This document shows positions 20,712-30,259 of a stretch of DNA of 64,000 nt, piece after piece. Below the pieces are notes generated by a model. That model was not told where the DNA came from. It saw nothing but the letters and a program-made list of their open reading frames with translations, and made no database searches. The translations under genes were made by a program, and so were the position numbers. Position 1 is the stretch's first letter, and each line of letters opens with the position of its first letter. Where the stretch lies: assembly GCF_001750165.1 (NCBI RefSeq), contig NZ_CP015411.1, forward strand, positions 4,646,001 to 4,710,000, in the 5' to 3' direction. This DNA is from Pseudoalteromonas luteoviolacea. GTDB taxonomy: Bacteria > Pseudomonadota > Gammaproteobacteria > Enterobacterales > Alteromonadaceae.

Positions 20712-23144
20712 TTAGTCTTTTTTCACGCTAAGTGTGATTTCACTGACTTTATTTTGCTTGATCTGTGCATCTGTGTACGGCAAATCAATCAACCCTTTGC
20801 CTGCTGCATAGTGCTCACTAGCATCAGAAAAGTGTGGTGAATTTGGATTATTACTCTGCGAGTAAGTCAATAGACCACGGGCTTGCGGACCGTGTTGATC
20901 GAAGCCAACCACCATCATCCAGCTAGAACCATAGTTGATTGGATAGCCGTCCGTGCTCAAGCCGGTGCTCACTGTCCAATTTTCGTTTAACACTTCTTTT
21001 AAAGGCGGCGCCAGTTGTGGTGCAAACGAAGTCAGATCCATTGCATTGGTTGTCGAATAGATATTAAAGCCACCACTGTTGTGCTCAGCACCTGGCCAAG
21101 GGATACGACGGTCACCCTTTTGCAAGTACTGCAACTCACCTAATGGCGCATCAATGGCGAAGCCTGCATTTTCAAGGTGCTTACTAGCGGCTAATAATTT
21201 AACCAAGGTCGCCTTATCAGCTTTAACAATACTTGGCGTGACTGCTGGGAATACAGGATTAAATTGCACGAGTAAGTTTTCATCTTCCAATAAGCTGAAG
21301 AACTCTTTTGCAAGCGGTGCAGACACAGAGTCTGCATTAAATTTGCCATCCCATTTTGCGAATGCACGACATGCTGGATCGACAGGCATACTTAAGGTGT
21401 CAGTTACTTTAAGCGTTTGGCCTGCATACAGTGCACACGCAGCCATCACCGTTGGTTTGTAAAGCTCAAACGACGCGCTGGTACCTGTGACAATGCTTTC
21501 TAATTCATTACGGTCAAATTTACCATCTGCACCACGGGCAAAACGCAGTAGGTTTAAGTTGTAACGCGTACGACGTGTTTGCTTATAATCAGTATGGCCA
21601 TACAACGGCGAGTAGCCTGTCAGTTTTTCATTTAGGTTCGTCAACCAGTATGAGTTATTGGCATTTTGTACATAATCTTGACGGCGTAATTTAGGTGCAC
21701 GCTCGTAAGGGACTTCTTGCTGGTAGACCAATGCACTGCTAGTACCCGGTAAAACAGCCATACGCGTGTTTTTATACACTTGTGAAATCACCGGATGCGA
21801 ACGCAGCAGCTCTTCACCCATCGCAGGTAAATCAGGCACGTTAGAATCATCGATGTAGAACACTTCACCTTGATTGTCTGCCACAAGAGTATTGTTAAAC
21901 GCCAAACCATCTAGCGTTTTAAAGGTATCGATGAACTCATCTAGGTTATTAGCGCGATTCATTGCCAACCAATGATCAATCCCTTCCAAGTTATTTAAAT
22001 TGGTGTCGCGTACAACATAGGCATTTTTGTCATCCCACTTGAAGTTTTTCTGATCTTCAAGCACATAACCAATTGGCGTCGTGAAGTAGTCTTTCTTCAT
22101 GGTGATCACGCCCATCGGCGTCAACACGTCAACGTTAACCTGTTTCTTCTCAATATCTTGCCACTGACCATCGAACTTATACTGCAGTGGATTAGCAGGG
22201 TTTAGCTCAAGCTGATAAATCACTTCATGACGTGCTGCTGAGTAAGTATGTGTCCAAGCAATATTTTGGTTAAAGCCAATATTCACGATACCTGGTACAC
22301 CCACCACTGACGCACCCATGGTGCTAAAGTCACCTTCTACACTGGCGTGGTTAGCCCAAAATCTCAAATTACCATTAAATGGGAAATGTGGGTTTGCTAG
22401 TAATAAACCACGGCCATTGCTGGTCACTTCATGACCCAATGCCCAACCGTTTGAACCCTGCGTAAGTTGCTTTGGCTTATAATCCGTATTGCTGGCCATT
22501 AACCACGGCTGTGACGCTTCACTTTCTTGTTTGGCAATCACAGGGAGCCATTCTGTGCCTGTACCTGGATTTGCTTGAAGAATTTGTACCAGTAAACGAC
22601 CTATGCTGTTTTGAACCGCAGACGCTAATACCGATGCAACCACATCTACGCCTTCAATCGGCTTAACCCATGCTTTGCCGTCACATGCTGGTGCCAAAGT
22701 CGCGTTGCCCAGATTGACATCTTGAAGGTACTGGTTATAACCCGCAGCAAACCCCTCTGCCAATGCGCGTGTATCCGCAGACAGGTTGGCATATTCGCGC
22801 TCAACTCGACCACGTAAGTCAATGATTTTATATCCTAAATCTAGGCTAACAAAAAAGTTATCTTGGCCGTTTTTATGTGGCCCAAGATACTTCGCACGTT
22901 CGCCTTTCACACGCACATACCCATCCGCCAAAATACACGCATGATCTTGTGCCTGCGCATACGCATTACCATAGCCTAAGCCGAATAGAGACTTTGCTTG
23001 AATATGCGGAATACCATGCTTGGTACGCGTGATCTTGACATCTTCGCTCAGATTCATGGACGCTGTGCTTGCCTGTGCGCCAATGTGGACACCAGACAAG
23101 GCAAAAGCAGCCAAAATAGGTACTAATGTAGATTTTAACTTCAT
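20712..23144 (-). CDS. PvdQ-like penicillin/AHL acylase family protein
   Basis: An 810-residue Ntn-hydrolase precursor. The start at 23144 is chosen over an upstream ATG because AAGGAAAG stands 3 bases before it and it begins a clean signal peptide ending near AQA. The nucleophile serine that becomes the beta-chain N-terminus is Ser231 (QGSNGWAL). It is followed by LLANPHFPFNG and NIGFNQNIAWTHT, which closely resemble PvdQ of Pseudomonas. Such enzymes remove fatty-acyl groups in the periplasm from siderophore precursors or from acyl-homoserine lactones. Next to a FAAL-started NRPS, removal of the acyl group from the immature siderophore is the likeliest role (inference). It is divergent from the sigma-factor gene. 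Confidence 0.9.
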   Translation of the reverse strand: MKLKSTLVPILAAFALSGVHIGAQASTASMNLSEDVKITRTKHGIPHIQAKSLFGLGYGNAYAQAQDHACILADGYVRVKGERAKYLGPHKNGQDNFFVSLDLGYKIIDLRGRVEREYANLSADTRALAEGFAAGYNQYLQDVNLGNATLAPACDGKAWVKPIEGVDVVASVLASAVQNSIGRLLVQILQANPGTGTEWLPVIAKQESEASQPWLMASNTDYKPKQLTQGSNGWALGHEVTSNGRGLLLANPHFPFNGNLRFWANHASVEGDFSTMGASVVGVPGIVNIGFNQNIAWTHTYSAARHEVIYQLELNPANPLQYKFDGQWQDIEKKQVNVDVLTPMGVITMKKDYFTTPIGYVLEDQKNFKWDDKNAYVVRDTNLNNLEGIDHWLAMNRANNLDEFIDTFKTLDGLAFNNTLVADNQGEVFYIDDSNVPDLPAMGEELLRSHPVISQVYKNTRMAVLPGTSSALVYQQEVPYERAPKLRRQDYVQNANNSYWLTNLNEKLTGYSPLYGHTDYKQTRRTRYNLNLLRFARGADGKFDRNELESIVTGTSASFELYKPTVMAACALYAGQTLKVTDTLSMPVDPACRAFAKWDGKFNADSVSAPLAKEFFSLLEDENLLVQFNPVFPAVTPSIVKADKATLVKLLAASKHLENAGFAIDAPLGELQYLQKGDRRIPWPGAEHNSGGFNIYSTTNAMDLTSFAPQLAPPLKEVLNENWTVSTGLSTDGYPINYGSSWMMVVGFDQHGPQARGLLTYSQSNNPNSPHFSDASEHYAAGKGLIDLPYTDAQIKQNKVSEITLSVKKD

Positions 23145-23367
23145 AACTTTCCTTAAGTTCTTAAACACTGTTAAAAATTTAAACCCGTGCACTCAAGACG
23201 ATACAAACCGTAAAAAACCAAAGAAAATAACAAGAATGTTTGTTGCAAAATAAGCAATTAAGGTTACAAAAAAGCACTTGTTTTTAACCCTTGGTTAATT
23301 TGCGTTTAATTAGCAAAACCACACAAAACACTTGACTGTTAATAGAAGATCAAAATAACATAATAGT

Positions 23368-23386
23368 GATAATAATTCGCATTATC
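23368..23386. promoter_or_regulatory. Fur box upstream of the ECF sigma factor
   Basis: GATAATAATTCGCATTATC matches 15 of 19 positions of the classical Fur consensus GATAATGATAATCATTATC, with both outer half-sites intact. It ends 35 bases before the sigma-factor ATG. This placement fits repression of the sigma gene by iron-loaded Fur. Confidence 0.8.
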
Positions 23387-23421
23387 TATTACGGATTAAC
23401 TTTTAGGACAAATAGGAGTAA

Positions 23422-23952
23422 ATGACAGTGCAGCTGTGCAACAAGTGGTCTAAGGTGATTGCTGAGAATGAAGCAAAATTACTGGCTTATTTGAATAATA
23501 TCCTACGCTGCCCATATCTGGCCGAGGACGCCTTACAGGATACGTTTTTACGCTTATCTGGTATGTCAAAGTGCCAAGATTGCCAGGTTAAAAACACCAA
23601 AAGCTATTGCTATCAAGTTGCAAGAAACATTGCTATTGATATGATCCGAAAACAAAATCGAGAATCTTTGGTTGATTTGGAATCAATCCAAACAGAACAG
23701 TTCGACGATGAAAGCTCAAATATTGAAGACCGCTACATTGACGCGCAATTATCTGACAAAGTAAATAGCACCATAGGTAAGCTGTCTAAACGCCATCAAA
23801 ATGTGGTGAGCTTTTATCGAGATGGCCGCTTAAAACAAAAAGAAATCGCCAAGATGTACCACATTTCACCAACGTTAGTGAACTTTATGATCAAAGAAGC
23901 CATTCAATCATGCCAAAATGAATTGCAGGCAGGTGCCGTTGTAGCGCACTAA
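23422..23952 (+). CDS. PvdS-like ECF sigma factor (iron starvation)
   Basis: A 176-residue ECF sigma-70 factor. Region 2 contains AEDALQDTFLRL and YQVARNIAIDMIRKQ. Region 4 ends with the sequence ISPTLVNFMIKEAI, nearly the same as the corresponding segment of Pseudomonas PvdS. The start has GGAG four bases upstream. A Fur box precedes it and the PvdQ-like acylase is divergent, so it probably switches on the neighbouring siderophore genes when iron is short. A target promoter sequence was not identified. No anti-sigma factor or TonB receptor is present in this window. Its stop codon overlaps the end of the convergent gene. Confidence 0.88.
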   Translation: MTVQLCNKWSKVIAENEAKLLAYLNNILRCPYLAEDALQDTFLRLSGMSKCQDCQVKNTKSYCYQVARNIAIDMIRKQNRESLVDLESIQTEQFDDESSNIEDRYIDAQLSDKVNSTIGKLSKRHQNVVSFYRDGRLKQKEIAKMYHISPTLVNFMIKEAIQSCQNELQAGAVVAH

Positions 23953-24407
23953 TCAGGTAAACCTAAAATACCTTTTACATTGAGCTTGGCGGCAATAAAG
24001 TCGCCATGAGATACGTACATCAGCCCCGCTAACTTGCGAACGGTGTAATCTTCCTGAGGGTCCAATTTGCCATCTGCAAATGCAACCATCCACAATAACT
24101 CAATCACTTCAATGCGCGCTTCTTCACTGGTATGGTCATTGACCACTTTAACAAAGCGATGCAAGTCAATCGCTTCATCAACTAACTGCTGCGCCTGATT
24201 ACAAATCAGATCACTGCTATGCGCCGATAGCTGGCAATGCTGCTGCAATAACTGAGTTATCATCTTTAATTCATCAGGCGCAATATCATTATCGGCCCTC
24301 ATCACCTCAACCATCAACGCACCTAAAGCGGTCGCAAAATCTACCTGCGTCTCTTGCTGAGGCTGAGCGTCTAATTTAGCCAAAAATAACCGAATACGTT
24401 CTAACAA
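23949..24407 (-). CDS. TerB-like helical protein
   Basis: A 152-residue all-helical acidic protein of the TerB/COG4103 type, with two repeats carrying acidic loops (MRADNDIAPDELKMI and FADGKLDPQEDYTVRKLA). The role is unknown; relatives are linked to metal stress or membrane-associated functions. The start is uncertain: the frame extends to a TTG at 24428, but the TTG at 24407 has AAGGGG six bases upstream and is preferred. It is convergent with the sigma-factor gene, with a 4-base overlap. Confidence 0.7.
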   Translation of the reverse strand: MLERIRLFLAKLDAQPQQETQVDFATALGALMVEVMRADNDIAPDELKMITQLLQQHCQLSAHSSDLICNQAQQLVDEAIDLHRFVKVVNDHTSEEARIEVIELLWMVAFADGKLDPQEDYTVRKLAGLMYVSHGDFIAAKLNVKGILGLPD

Positions 24408-24466
24408 TTGTCGCCCCTTTTGATACAATTAACAGACAGATACCCTTTCAATGGTGCTATGTAAAC

Positions 24467-24877
24467 ATGCAATTTCGCACAACACTTAGAAACAAAATCG
24501 CTGTAAAAGTGCTGATATTAACGTCCTTAAGCTTGCTCAGTGCATGTAGCTTCACGCCAAATAAAATAGGTGTTCCTGAAAAATACTATGATTTTGACCA
24601 TCAAATTCATTACGAACAAATCAAGTATAACGATGACCACTATTATTTACAGATAAAAGCGGATTCTTACGAGCATTTTTCGCAACAAAGTATTTTTTTA
24701 CTGCGCCATAGTCAATCCCTATGCCGTGGCGACCAACCACAGATATTGTTGCATGGTGGTGTACAAAAGTTTGACCGTTTACCGCTTTACCCTCGCCCTT
24801 ATCAACCTGATTTGAGAGCTGAAGTAAAGTGTATAAAAGAAGTAAATAGTGCGTCAAAAACCAGCACTAAACAATAA
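24467..24877 (+). CDS. Small putative lipoprotein
   Basis: A 136-residue protein with a basic N-terminus, a hydrophobic stretch and a lipobox LLSAC (Cys at about residue 27), so it is probably a lipoprotein. The rest has no family I recognise. It is divergent from the TerB-like gene and its stop codon lies inside the loop of a terminator hairpin. Confidence 0.7.
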   Translation: MQFRTTLRNKIAVKVLILTSLSLLSACSFTPNKIGVPEKYYDFDHQIHYEQIKYNDDHYYLQIKADSYEHFSQQSIFLLRHSQSLCRGDQPQILLHGGVQKFDRLPLYPRPYQPDLRAEVKCIKEVNSASKTSTKQ

Positions 24878-24888
24878 AGCGCTGGTTT
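24858..24888. terminator. Bidirectional terminator
   Basis: Inverted repeat aaaccagc (24858-24865) and gctggttt (24881-24888), with T-runs on both strands. It serves the lipoprotein gene on the plus strand and the secreted-protein gene on the minus strand. Confidence 0.75.
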
Positions 24889-24898
24889 AAAAACCTCA

Positions 24899-25501
24899 TT
24901 AGTCTTTATATCCCCAAGGTGCTTTTGGTGCTTTAACTGGTTTAGTTAAGTCAAAATCAACTCTAAACTCACGTCCTTGACGGATCAAGCGGTAAGTGAA
25001 CTTGTCATCATAGATGAACATCTGCCATGTATTACCCATTGATTGTGGAATAGCATGCTTAATGAATAGCTCTTTTGAATATTGATCAGCTGGGAACGAT
25101 TGCACATTGTCAAAACCCGCATCGACAGTGTGACCACCATACATAGTCGATTTATCATCACTGCCATCCTTATGACGGTGGTCGTGCTTAAGGCTCAGAC
25201 CACTACCAGTTTTTGTAATGATCCAAGTGCGTGACGCATCTTTACCAACATGAAATGGAACTTGCAACTCACGTTCGTTACAACGACGAACATGCATCAC
25301 CAACCGCTCTTCGCTAAATGCGCTAGGGCCCTGATTATCTAATGTCACTTTGCCTTCATATGCTTTACCACAATGCGCTTTAATTTTATCAAAAAAAGCA
25401 TCATGAGTTGGGATAGAGACAAGTGGCGCTGGACGGGCAAAAGCGGCACTACTGGCAAACACAGTTGCAGCAGCCAATAGAGAAGCTGAAAACTTATTCA
25501 T
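24899..25501 (-). CDS. Secreted protein of unknown function
   Basis: A 200-residue protein counted from the internal ATG at 25501, where a typical signal peptide begins (MNKFSASLLAAATVF, ending AFA). The longer frame from 25558 has no secretion signal. The mature protein contains a Cys pair (HCGKAYEG, RRCNERE), a His/Asp-rich stretch (LKHDHRHKDGSDD) and a GGHTVDAG motif. Similar proteins occur in proteobacteria without an assigned role, as far as I recall. The His-rich segment could bind metal, but this is a guess. Confidence 0.75.
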   Translation of the reverse strand: MNKFSASLLAAATVFASSAAFARPAPLVSIPTHDAFFDKIKAHCGKAYEGKVTLDNQGPSAFSEERLVMHVRRCNERELQVPFHVGKDASRTWIITKTGSGLSLKHDHRHKDGSDDKSTMYGGHTVDAGFDNVQSFPADQYSKELFIKHAIPQSMGNTWQMFIYDDKFTYRLIRQGREFRVDFDLTKPVKAPKAPWGYKD

Positions 25502-25591
25502 CGATATGTTCCTAAATATGAAAAGCCAAAGACTAAAACGCCTTTGGCATAATGGCAAAAAAATGCGATGGTTAGCCAGCGATCGAAATGA

Positions 25592-26191
25592 TCATTGCCA
25601 CGGCCTAGCAGCTTGTAACTTTTGCTCAAAGGCATCAATATGATGATTTAGCTGCTCTGTTTCTCCGATAAAATCCAAACCGCTGAGCAATCTAGCCTTT
25701 ATATCTGGGCGAACGTCAAAAGAAATATCCGCAAAATACTCACTACATATCAACTGATTTTCCAGATCAATCTCAATGTGCACCTGGGGATGTACGTCAC
25801 ACACTGCAAATAAATCATCCAGCACCTCTGGCGATAATGCAATGCAAAGCATCTGATTGTTGCCACAATTATTGAAAAAGATATCCGCAAAACTCTCAGC
25901 CAAGATAACACTAAAACCATATTGCTTAAGTGCCCAAGGTGCATGCTCACGAGATGAACCACAACCAAAGTTATCACGGGTTAACAGCACGGTTGCGCCT
26001 TGATATCGTTCAAAGTTTAAAACGAATGCCGGATCTGGCTCGCCACTATCGAGATATCTCCAATCATAAAAAAGTGCTTTATCAAAGCCATCACGACTTG
26101 TCGAAGTGAGAAACTGTTTAGGGATGATTTGGTCTGTATCGACATTATTTTTATCTAATGGCGCCATTAATCCACTATGATATTTACTCAT
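25592..26191 (-). CDS. leuD: 3-isopropylmalate dehydratase small subunit
   Basis: A 199-residue small subunit of isopropylmalate isomerase, which with LeuC converts 2-isopropylmalate to 3-isopropylmalate in leucine synthesis. Typical motifs are NVDTDQIIPKQFL near the N-terminus and NFGCGSSREHAPWAL. The ATG overlaps the leuC stop by 4 bases, so the two are translationally coupled. It is the last gene of the leuABCD operon. Confidence 0.97.
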   Translation of the reverse strand: MSKYHSGLMAPLDKNNVDTDQIIPKQFLTSTSRDGFDKALFYDWRYLDSGEPDPAFVLNFERYQGATVLLTRDNFGCGSSREHAPWALKQYGFSVILAESFADIFFNNCGNNQMLCIALSPEVLDDLFAVCDVHPQVHIEIDLENQLICSEYFADISFDVRPDIKARLLSGLDFIGETEQLNHHIDAFEQKLQAARPWQ

Positions 26192-27591
26192 CTCTGCGCT
26201 CCTCTAATATCAGTAAATCGACCTGCAATTGCGGCCGCCGCTGCCATTGCGGGACTGACTAAATGGGTGCGCCCACCACGACCTTGACGCCCTTCAAAAT
26301 TACGATTAGAAGTGGATGCACAGCGCTTGCCTGAACCTAATCTATCGTCATTCATGGCCAAACACATTGAGCAACCAGGCTCACGCCATTCAAATCCAGC
26401 CGCCATAAATATATCAGCCAGCCCTTCTTGTTCAGCCTGCTGTTTGACTAAACCAGAACCGGGCACTATTAACGCTTCTACACCTTGTGCCACTTTCTTT
26501 CCTTCCACAATTTTTGCCGCGGCACGTAAATCTTCAATACGGCTATTAGTACAAGAGCCAATAAATACAGTATCAACCGTGGCATCAGATAATCGCTGTC
26601 CAGCTTCTAATCCCATATAACGCAGTGCCGAACGCATAGAGTCTGCTTTAATCAGGTCTTGTTCTTCATCAGGGTTTGGAATGGGCTCATCGATACCTAT
26701 TACTTGTTCAGGACTGGTACCCCACGTCACTTGAGGTTGAATGTCTTCTGCCTCCATTTCAACTACCCGATCAAACTGCGCACCATCATCCGAATGCAGC
26801 GTTTTCCAATAAGCAACGGCTTGCTTAAAATCTTCACCTTTTGGCGCAAAGGGACGCCCTTCAAGATACGCATAGGTTATTTCATCAGGTGCAATCAACC
26901 CTGCTTTTGCCCCCATTTCTATGCTCATATTACATAACGTCATACGTGATTCCATCGACAATGCCTCTATGGCTGTGCCGCAAAACTCTGCAACATAGCC
27001 GGTACCACCTGCGGTACCTAGCTCACCGATCACCGCCATGATTAAGTCTTTTGCAGTCACCGTTGGGCGAAGTAACCCATTGATCTGAATTTTAAGCGCC
27101 TTGGCTTTTTTCTGCTGCAGTGTCTGCGTTGCCAGCACATGCTCAACTTCTGAAGTGCCAATACCATGTGCTAATGCCCCAAAAGCACCATGCGTAGAAG
27201 TATGGCTGTCACCACATACTATGGTTGTGCCAGGCAATGTGATCCCTTGTTCGGGGCCCATCACATGTACAATCCCCTGATTAATAGATTCCAAATCATA
27301 CAGCTGGACACCAAATTCAGCACAATTATTTGACAGCGCTTGAAGCTGATTTTTACTCACTTCACTGGCCGCATCAATTGAGCGACTTTTGGTAGATACG
27401 TTATGGTCCATCGTTGCAAAAGTTTTTTCAGGGCAACGTACTGGACGGTTTTTCTCTCGTAGGCCTGCAAATGCTTGCGGGGACGTCACCTCATGCACTA
27501 AATGCCTGTCGATATACAGTAAATCAGTCTGTTCATTAATTTGCGCAACCGCATGAGATTGCCAAATTTTATCGTATAAAGTCTGTGCCAC
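26188..27591 (-). CDS. leuC: 3-isopropylmalate dehydratase large subunit
   Basis: A 467-residue aconitase-family protein that binds the iron-sulfur cluster of isopropylmalate isomerase. Visible motifs are CGDSHTSTHGAFGALA, FIGSCTNSRIEDLR and GCSMCLAMN, which carry the cluster cysteines, plus NRNFEGRQGRGG. The length is normal for the family. It lies 29 bases after leuB and overlaps leuD. Confidence 0.98.
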   Translation of the reverse strand: MAQTLYDKIWQSHAVAQINEQTDLLYIDRHLVHEVTSPQAFAGLREKNRPVRCPEKTFATMDHNVSTKSRSIDAASEVSKNQLQALSNNCAEFGVQLYDLESINQGIVHVMGPEQGITLPGTTIVCGDSHTSTHGAFGALAHGIGTSEVEHVLATQTLQQKKAKALKIQINGLLRPTVTAKDLIMAVIGELGTAGGTGYVAEFCGTAIEALSMESRMTLCNMSIEMGAKAGLIAPDEITYAYLEGRPFAPKGEDFKQAVAYWKTLHSDDGAQFDRVVEMEAEDIQPQVTWGTSPEQVIGIDEPIPNPDEEQDLIKADSMRSALRYMGLEAGQRLSDATVDTVFIGSCTNSRIEDLRAAAKIVEGKKVAQGVEALIVPGSGLVKQQAEQEGLADIFMAAGFEWREPGCSMCLAMNDDRLGSGKRCASTSNRNFEGRQGRGGRTHLVSPAMAAAAAIAGRFTDIRGAQR

Positions 27592-27620
27592 TTGCTACAT
27601 CCTTCCTTTAAAAACGAGTC

Positions 27621-28697
27621 TTAAATACGATCAACGATCGCTTGGGCAACATCTTGCGTGGTATAACCACCCTGTGGATAAATATCTGGCGTGCCCACCC
27701 CTTGTGCCACAGCCTCTGCGACGGCTTTTTCAATGCGTCTGGCTGCCTCATCTTCACCCAGCGAATAACGTAACATTAAAGCTGCACTTAAGATTTGTGC
27801 AATTGGATTTGCAATGCCCTTTCCTGCAATATCGGGCGCCGAGCCACCAGCAGGCTCATACAAACCAAACCCTGACTGATTTAAACTCGCTGACGGTAAT
27901 AACCCCATAGAGCCGGTGATCATGGCGCACTCATCAGACAATATATCGCCAAATAAATTGTCACATAAAAGCACATCAAATTGACTCGGTTGCTTCACCA
28001 ATTGCATGGCTGCGTTATCAATATAAATATGCTCTAGCGTTACATCAGGATAATCTTGACTCACTTCAATAACTACCTCGCGCCATAGCACACTAGAAGC
28101 GAGTACATTAGATTTATCAACCGATGTAACATGGTTACGACGTAAACGCGCTGCATCAAAAGCAAATCGTGCAATACGCTCAATTTCTTTACGGCTGTAC
28201 TTTTGTGTATCAAAAGCAAATTCATTTTCGCCACTGCCTTGACGACCCTTTTCACCAAAATAAATACCGCCGGTCAGCTCTCGTACACACAAAATATCAA
28301 ACCCTTGTGCACTGATATCTTCACGCAGGGGAGATGCAGCGCTCAGAGCGGGTAAAAGCTGTGCAGGCCTTAAATTACAAAACAAACCGAAGTGCTTTCT
28401 TAGCGGTAATAGTGACGCGCGCTCAGGCTGTTGTTCTGGTGGCAAATCGGCCCATTTTGGCCCACCCACTGAGCCAAATAAAATCGCATCCGCTTGCTCG
28501 CACGTTGATAGCGTATGAGCTGGCAGTGCTTCACCAAATTCATCGATTGCAGCACCACCGATAGCTTGATGAACCAAATTTAATTTAAACGCAAATTCTT
28601 CGCTAACGCGCTCAAGCACTCGTTGGGCAGCAGCCATAACTTCTGGTCCTATGCCATCGCCTGCCAAGACTGCGACTTGATAACTTTTTTGATTCAT
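27621..28697 (-). CDS. leuB: 3-isopropylmalate dehydrogenase
   Basis: A 358-residue NAD-dependent decarboxylating dehydrogenase, the third step of leucine synthesis. Motifs: GDGIGPEV at the N-terminus, RELTGGIYFGEKGR in the substrate site and GSAPDIAGKGIANP near the cofactor site. The start codon overlaps the leuA stop by 4 bases. Confidence 0.98.
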   Translation of the reverse strand: MNQKSYQVAVLAGDGIGPEVMAAAQRVLERVSEEFAFKLNLVHQAIGGAAIDEFGEALPAHTLSTCEQADAILFGSVGGPKWADLPPEQQPERASLLPLRKHFGLFCNLRPAQLLPALSAASPLREDISAQGFDILCVRELTGGIYFGEKGRQGSGENEFAFDTQKYSRKEIERIARFAFDAARLRRNHVTSVDKSNVLASSVLWREVVIEVSQDYPDVTLEHIYIDNAAMQLVKQPSQFDVLLCDNLFGDILSDECAMITGSMGLLPSASLNQSGFGLYEPAGGSAPDIAGKGIANPIAQILSAALMLRYSLGEDEAARRIEKAVAEAVAQGVGTPDIYPQGGYTTQDVAQAIVDRI

Positions 28698-30241
28698 CCT
28701 GCTTTCCTTTGTTGTTTTAGATCTGACACTTTGCGCGCCCTATCAATTAAGTTGTAAACGCGGATCATGGCTCGAGCCGATGCTTCAACAACATCTGCCG
28801 CAAGACCCGCACCGTGATACTGACGACCATCACATTTTGCAATGATATTAACTTGGCCAAGTGAGTTGGCCCCTTGACCTGTGGCTTCAAGGTTATATTC
28901 GATCATCTCAACTGCCTGACCTGTGATACGCTCTATCGCTAAAAATGCAGCCTCAACAGGACCATTACCTGTCGCGGCTTCCTGAACGAGTTCGCCACCA
29001 AGGCTCATGCCCACCGTTGCACTGGCAATGGATTGAGAGTTAGAGGACGCGTTGACAAATTGCAGTTGGTAAAACTCGTCTTGTTCGGCGATTTTATTGA
29101 AATAAATCATGGCTTCTAGGTCATAGTCATACACTGTGCCTTTCTGATCGGCGAGCTCTAAAAAGCTGTTATACAACTGGTCCATATCATAATCTTCAGC
29201 TTGATAACCCAGCTCAGAGAGGCGATGTTCAATAACGTGTCGACCAGAGCGCGAGGTCATATTAAGTTGATTATTTGGCACACCGACCATTTCCGGCGCC
29301 ATAATTTCATAGGTATTTTGTGCTTTTAGAACACCGTCTTGGTGAATGCCAGAACTGTGCGCAAACGCATTTTCACCCACAATGGCCTTATTTGGCTGTA
29401 CTGGCATATTACAAATTGTCGATACTTGACGAGACGCTCGATAAATCTCTTCACTGCGAATATCCGTATGAACTTTTAAATGGTCTTCACGCATTTTCAT
29501 GATCATCGCCACTTCTTCCAATGAACAGTTCCCTGCGCGCTCCCCAATCCCATTAATAGTACATTCAATCTGTCTTGCCCCCGCTTGCACAGCGGCAATG
29601 GAATTTGAAACTGCTAACCCTAGGTCATTGTGGCAATGCACACTCAGTCTCGCTTTATCAATATTTGGGACGTTGTTGCGTAAGTGATGAATAATGGCTG
29701 AAAACTCATCAGGTGTGGTGTAGCCAACAGTGTCGGGAATATTAATCGTTGTGGCACCAGCTCCGATAGCGCGCTCAACCACTTTGCATAAATCAGCATA
29801 GGGCGTGCGACCAGCATCCTCACAGGAAAACTCAACATCATCGGTATACTTTAAAGCTTGTCTTATCGAACGCTCAGCCATCTCAATTACGTCATCTAAG
29901 GACTTACGTAATTTATGCTCTAAATGCAGCGGGCTAGTTGCAATAAATGTATGAATGCGGGGTCTTTGTGCCCCCTGCAATGCCAATCCACACGCTTCAA
30001 TGTCCTTTGGCATTGCACGGGCCAAGCCACATATCACAGGCCCCTTTACTTCATGTGCGATACGCTGAACGGATCTAAAATCAGCAGGACTCGACACTGG
30101 AAAGCCCACTTCCATCACATCGACGTTCAGTCGACTTATAGTATGCGCCAACTGAATCTTATCTTCTTCTGTCAAGCTCGCTTTCAGTGCTTGCTCGCCA
30201 TCCCTTAACGTTGTATCAAAAATCCAAACCTTGTCCTGCAT
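28694..30241 (-). CDS. leuA: 2-isopropylmalate synthase
   Basis: A 515-residue enzyme for the first committed step of leucine synthesis, condensing acetyl-CoA with 2-oxoisovalerate. It shows DTTLRDGEQ at the N-terminus, the HCHNDLGLAVSN metal-site motif and a complete C-terminal regulatory domain, the usual site of leucine feedback. The ATG follows GAGGAAATAGGA. An attenuator lies immediately upstream. Confidence 0.98.
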   Translation of the reverse strand: MQDKVWIFDTTLRDGEQALKASLTEEDKIQLAHTISRLNVDVMEVGFPVSSPADFRSVQRIAHEVKGPVICGLARAMPKDIEACGLALQGAQRPRIHTFIATSPLHLEHKLRKSLDDVIEMAERSIRQALKYTDDVEFSCEDAGRTPYADLCKVVERAIGAGATTINIPDTVGYTTPDEFSAIIHHLRNNVPNIDKARLSVHCHNDLGLAVSNSIAAVQAGARQIECTINGIGERAGNCSLEEVAMIMKMREDHLKVHTDIRSEEIYRASRQVSTICNMPVQPNKAIVGENAFAHSSGIHQDGVLKAQNTYEIMAPEMVGVPNNQLNMTSRSGRHVIEHRLSELGYQAEDYDMDQLYNSFLELADQKGTVYDYDLEAMIYFNKIAEQDEFYQLQFVNASSNSQSIASATVGMSLGGELVQEAATGNGPVEAAFLAIERITGQAVEMIEYNLEATGQGANSLGQVNIIAKCDGRQYHGAGLAADVVEASARAMIRVYNLIDRARKVSDLKQQRKAG

Positions 30242-30259
30242 TCCTATTTCCTCGCTCGC

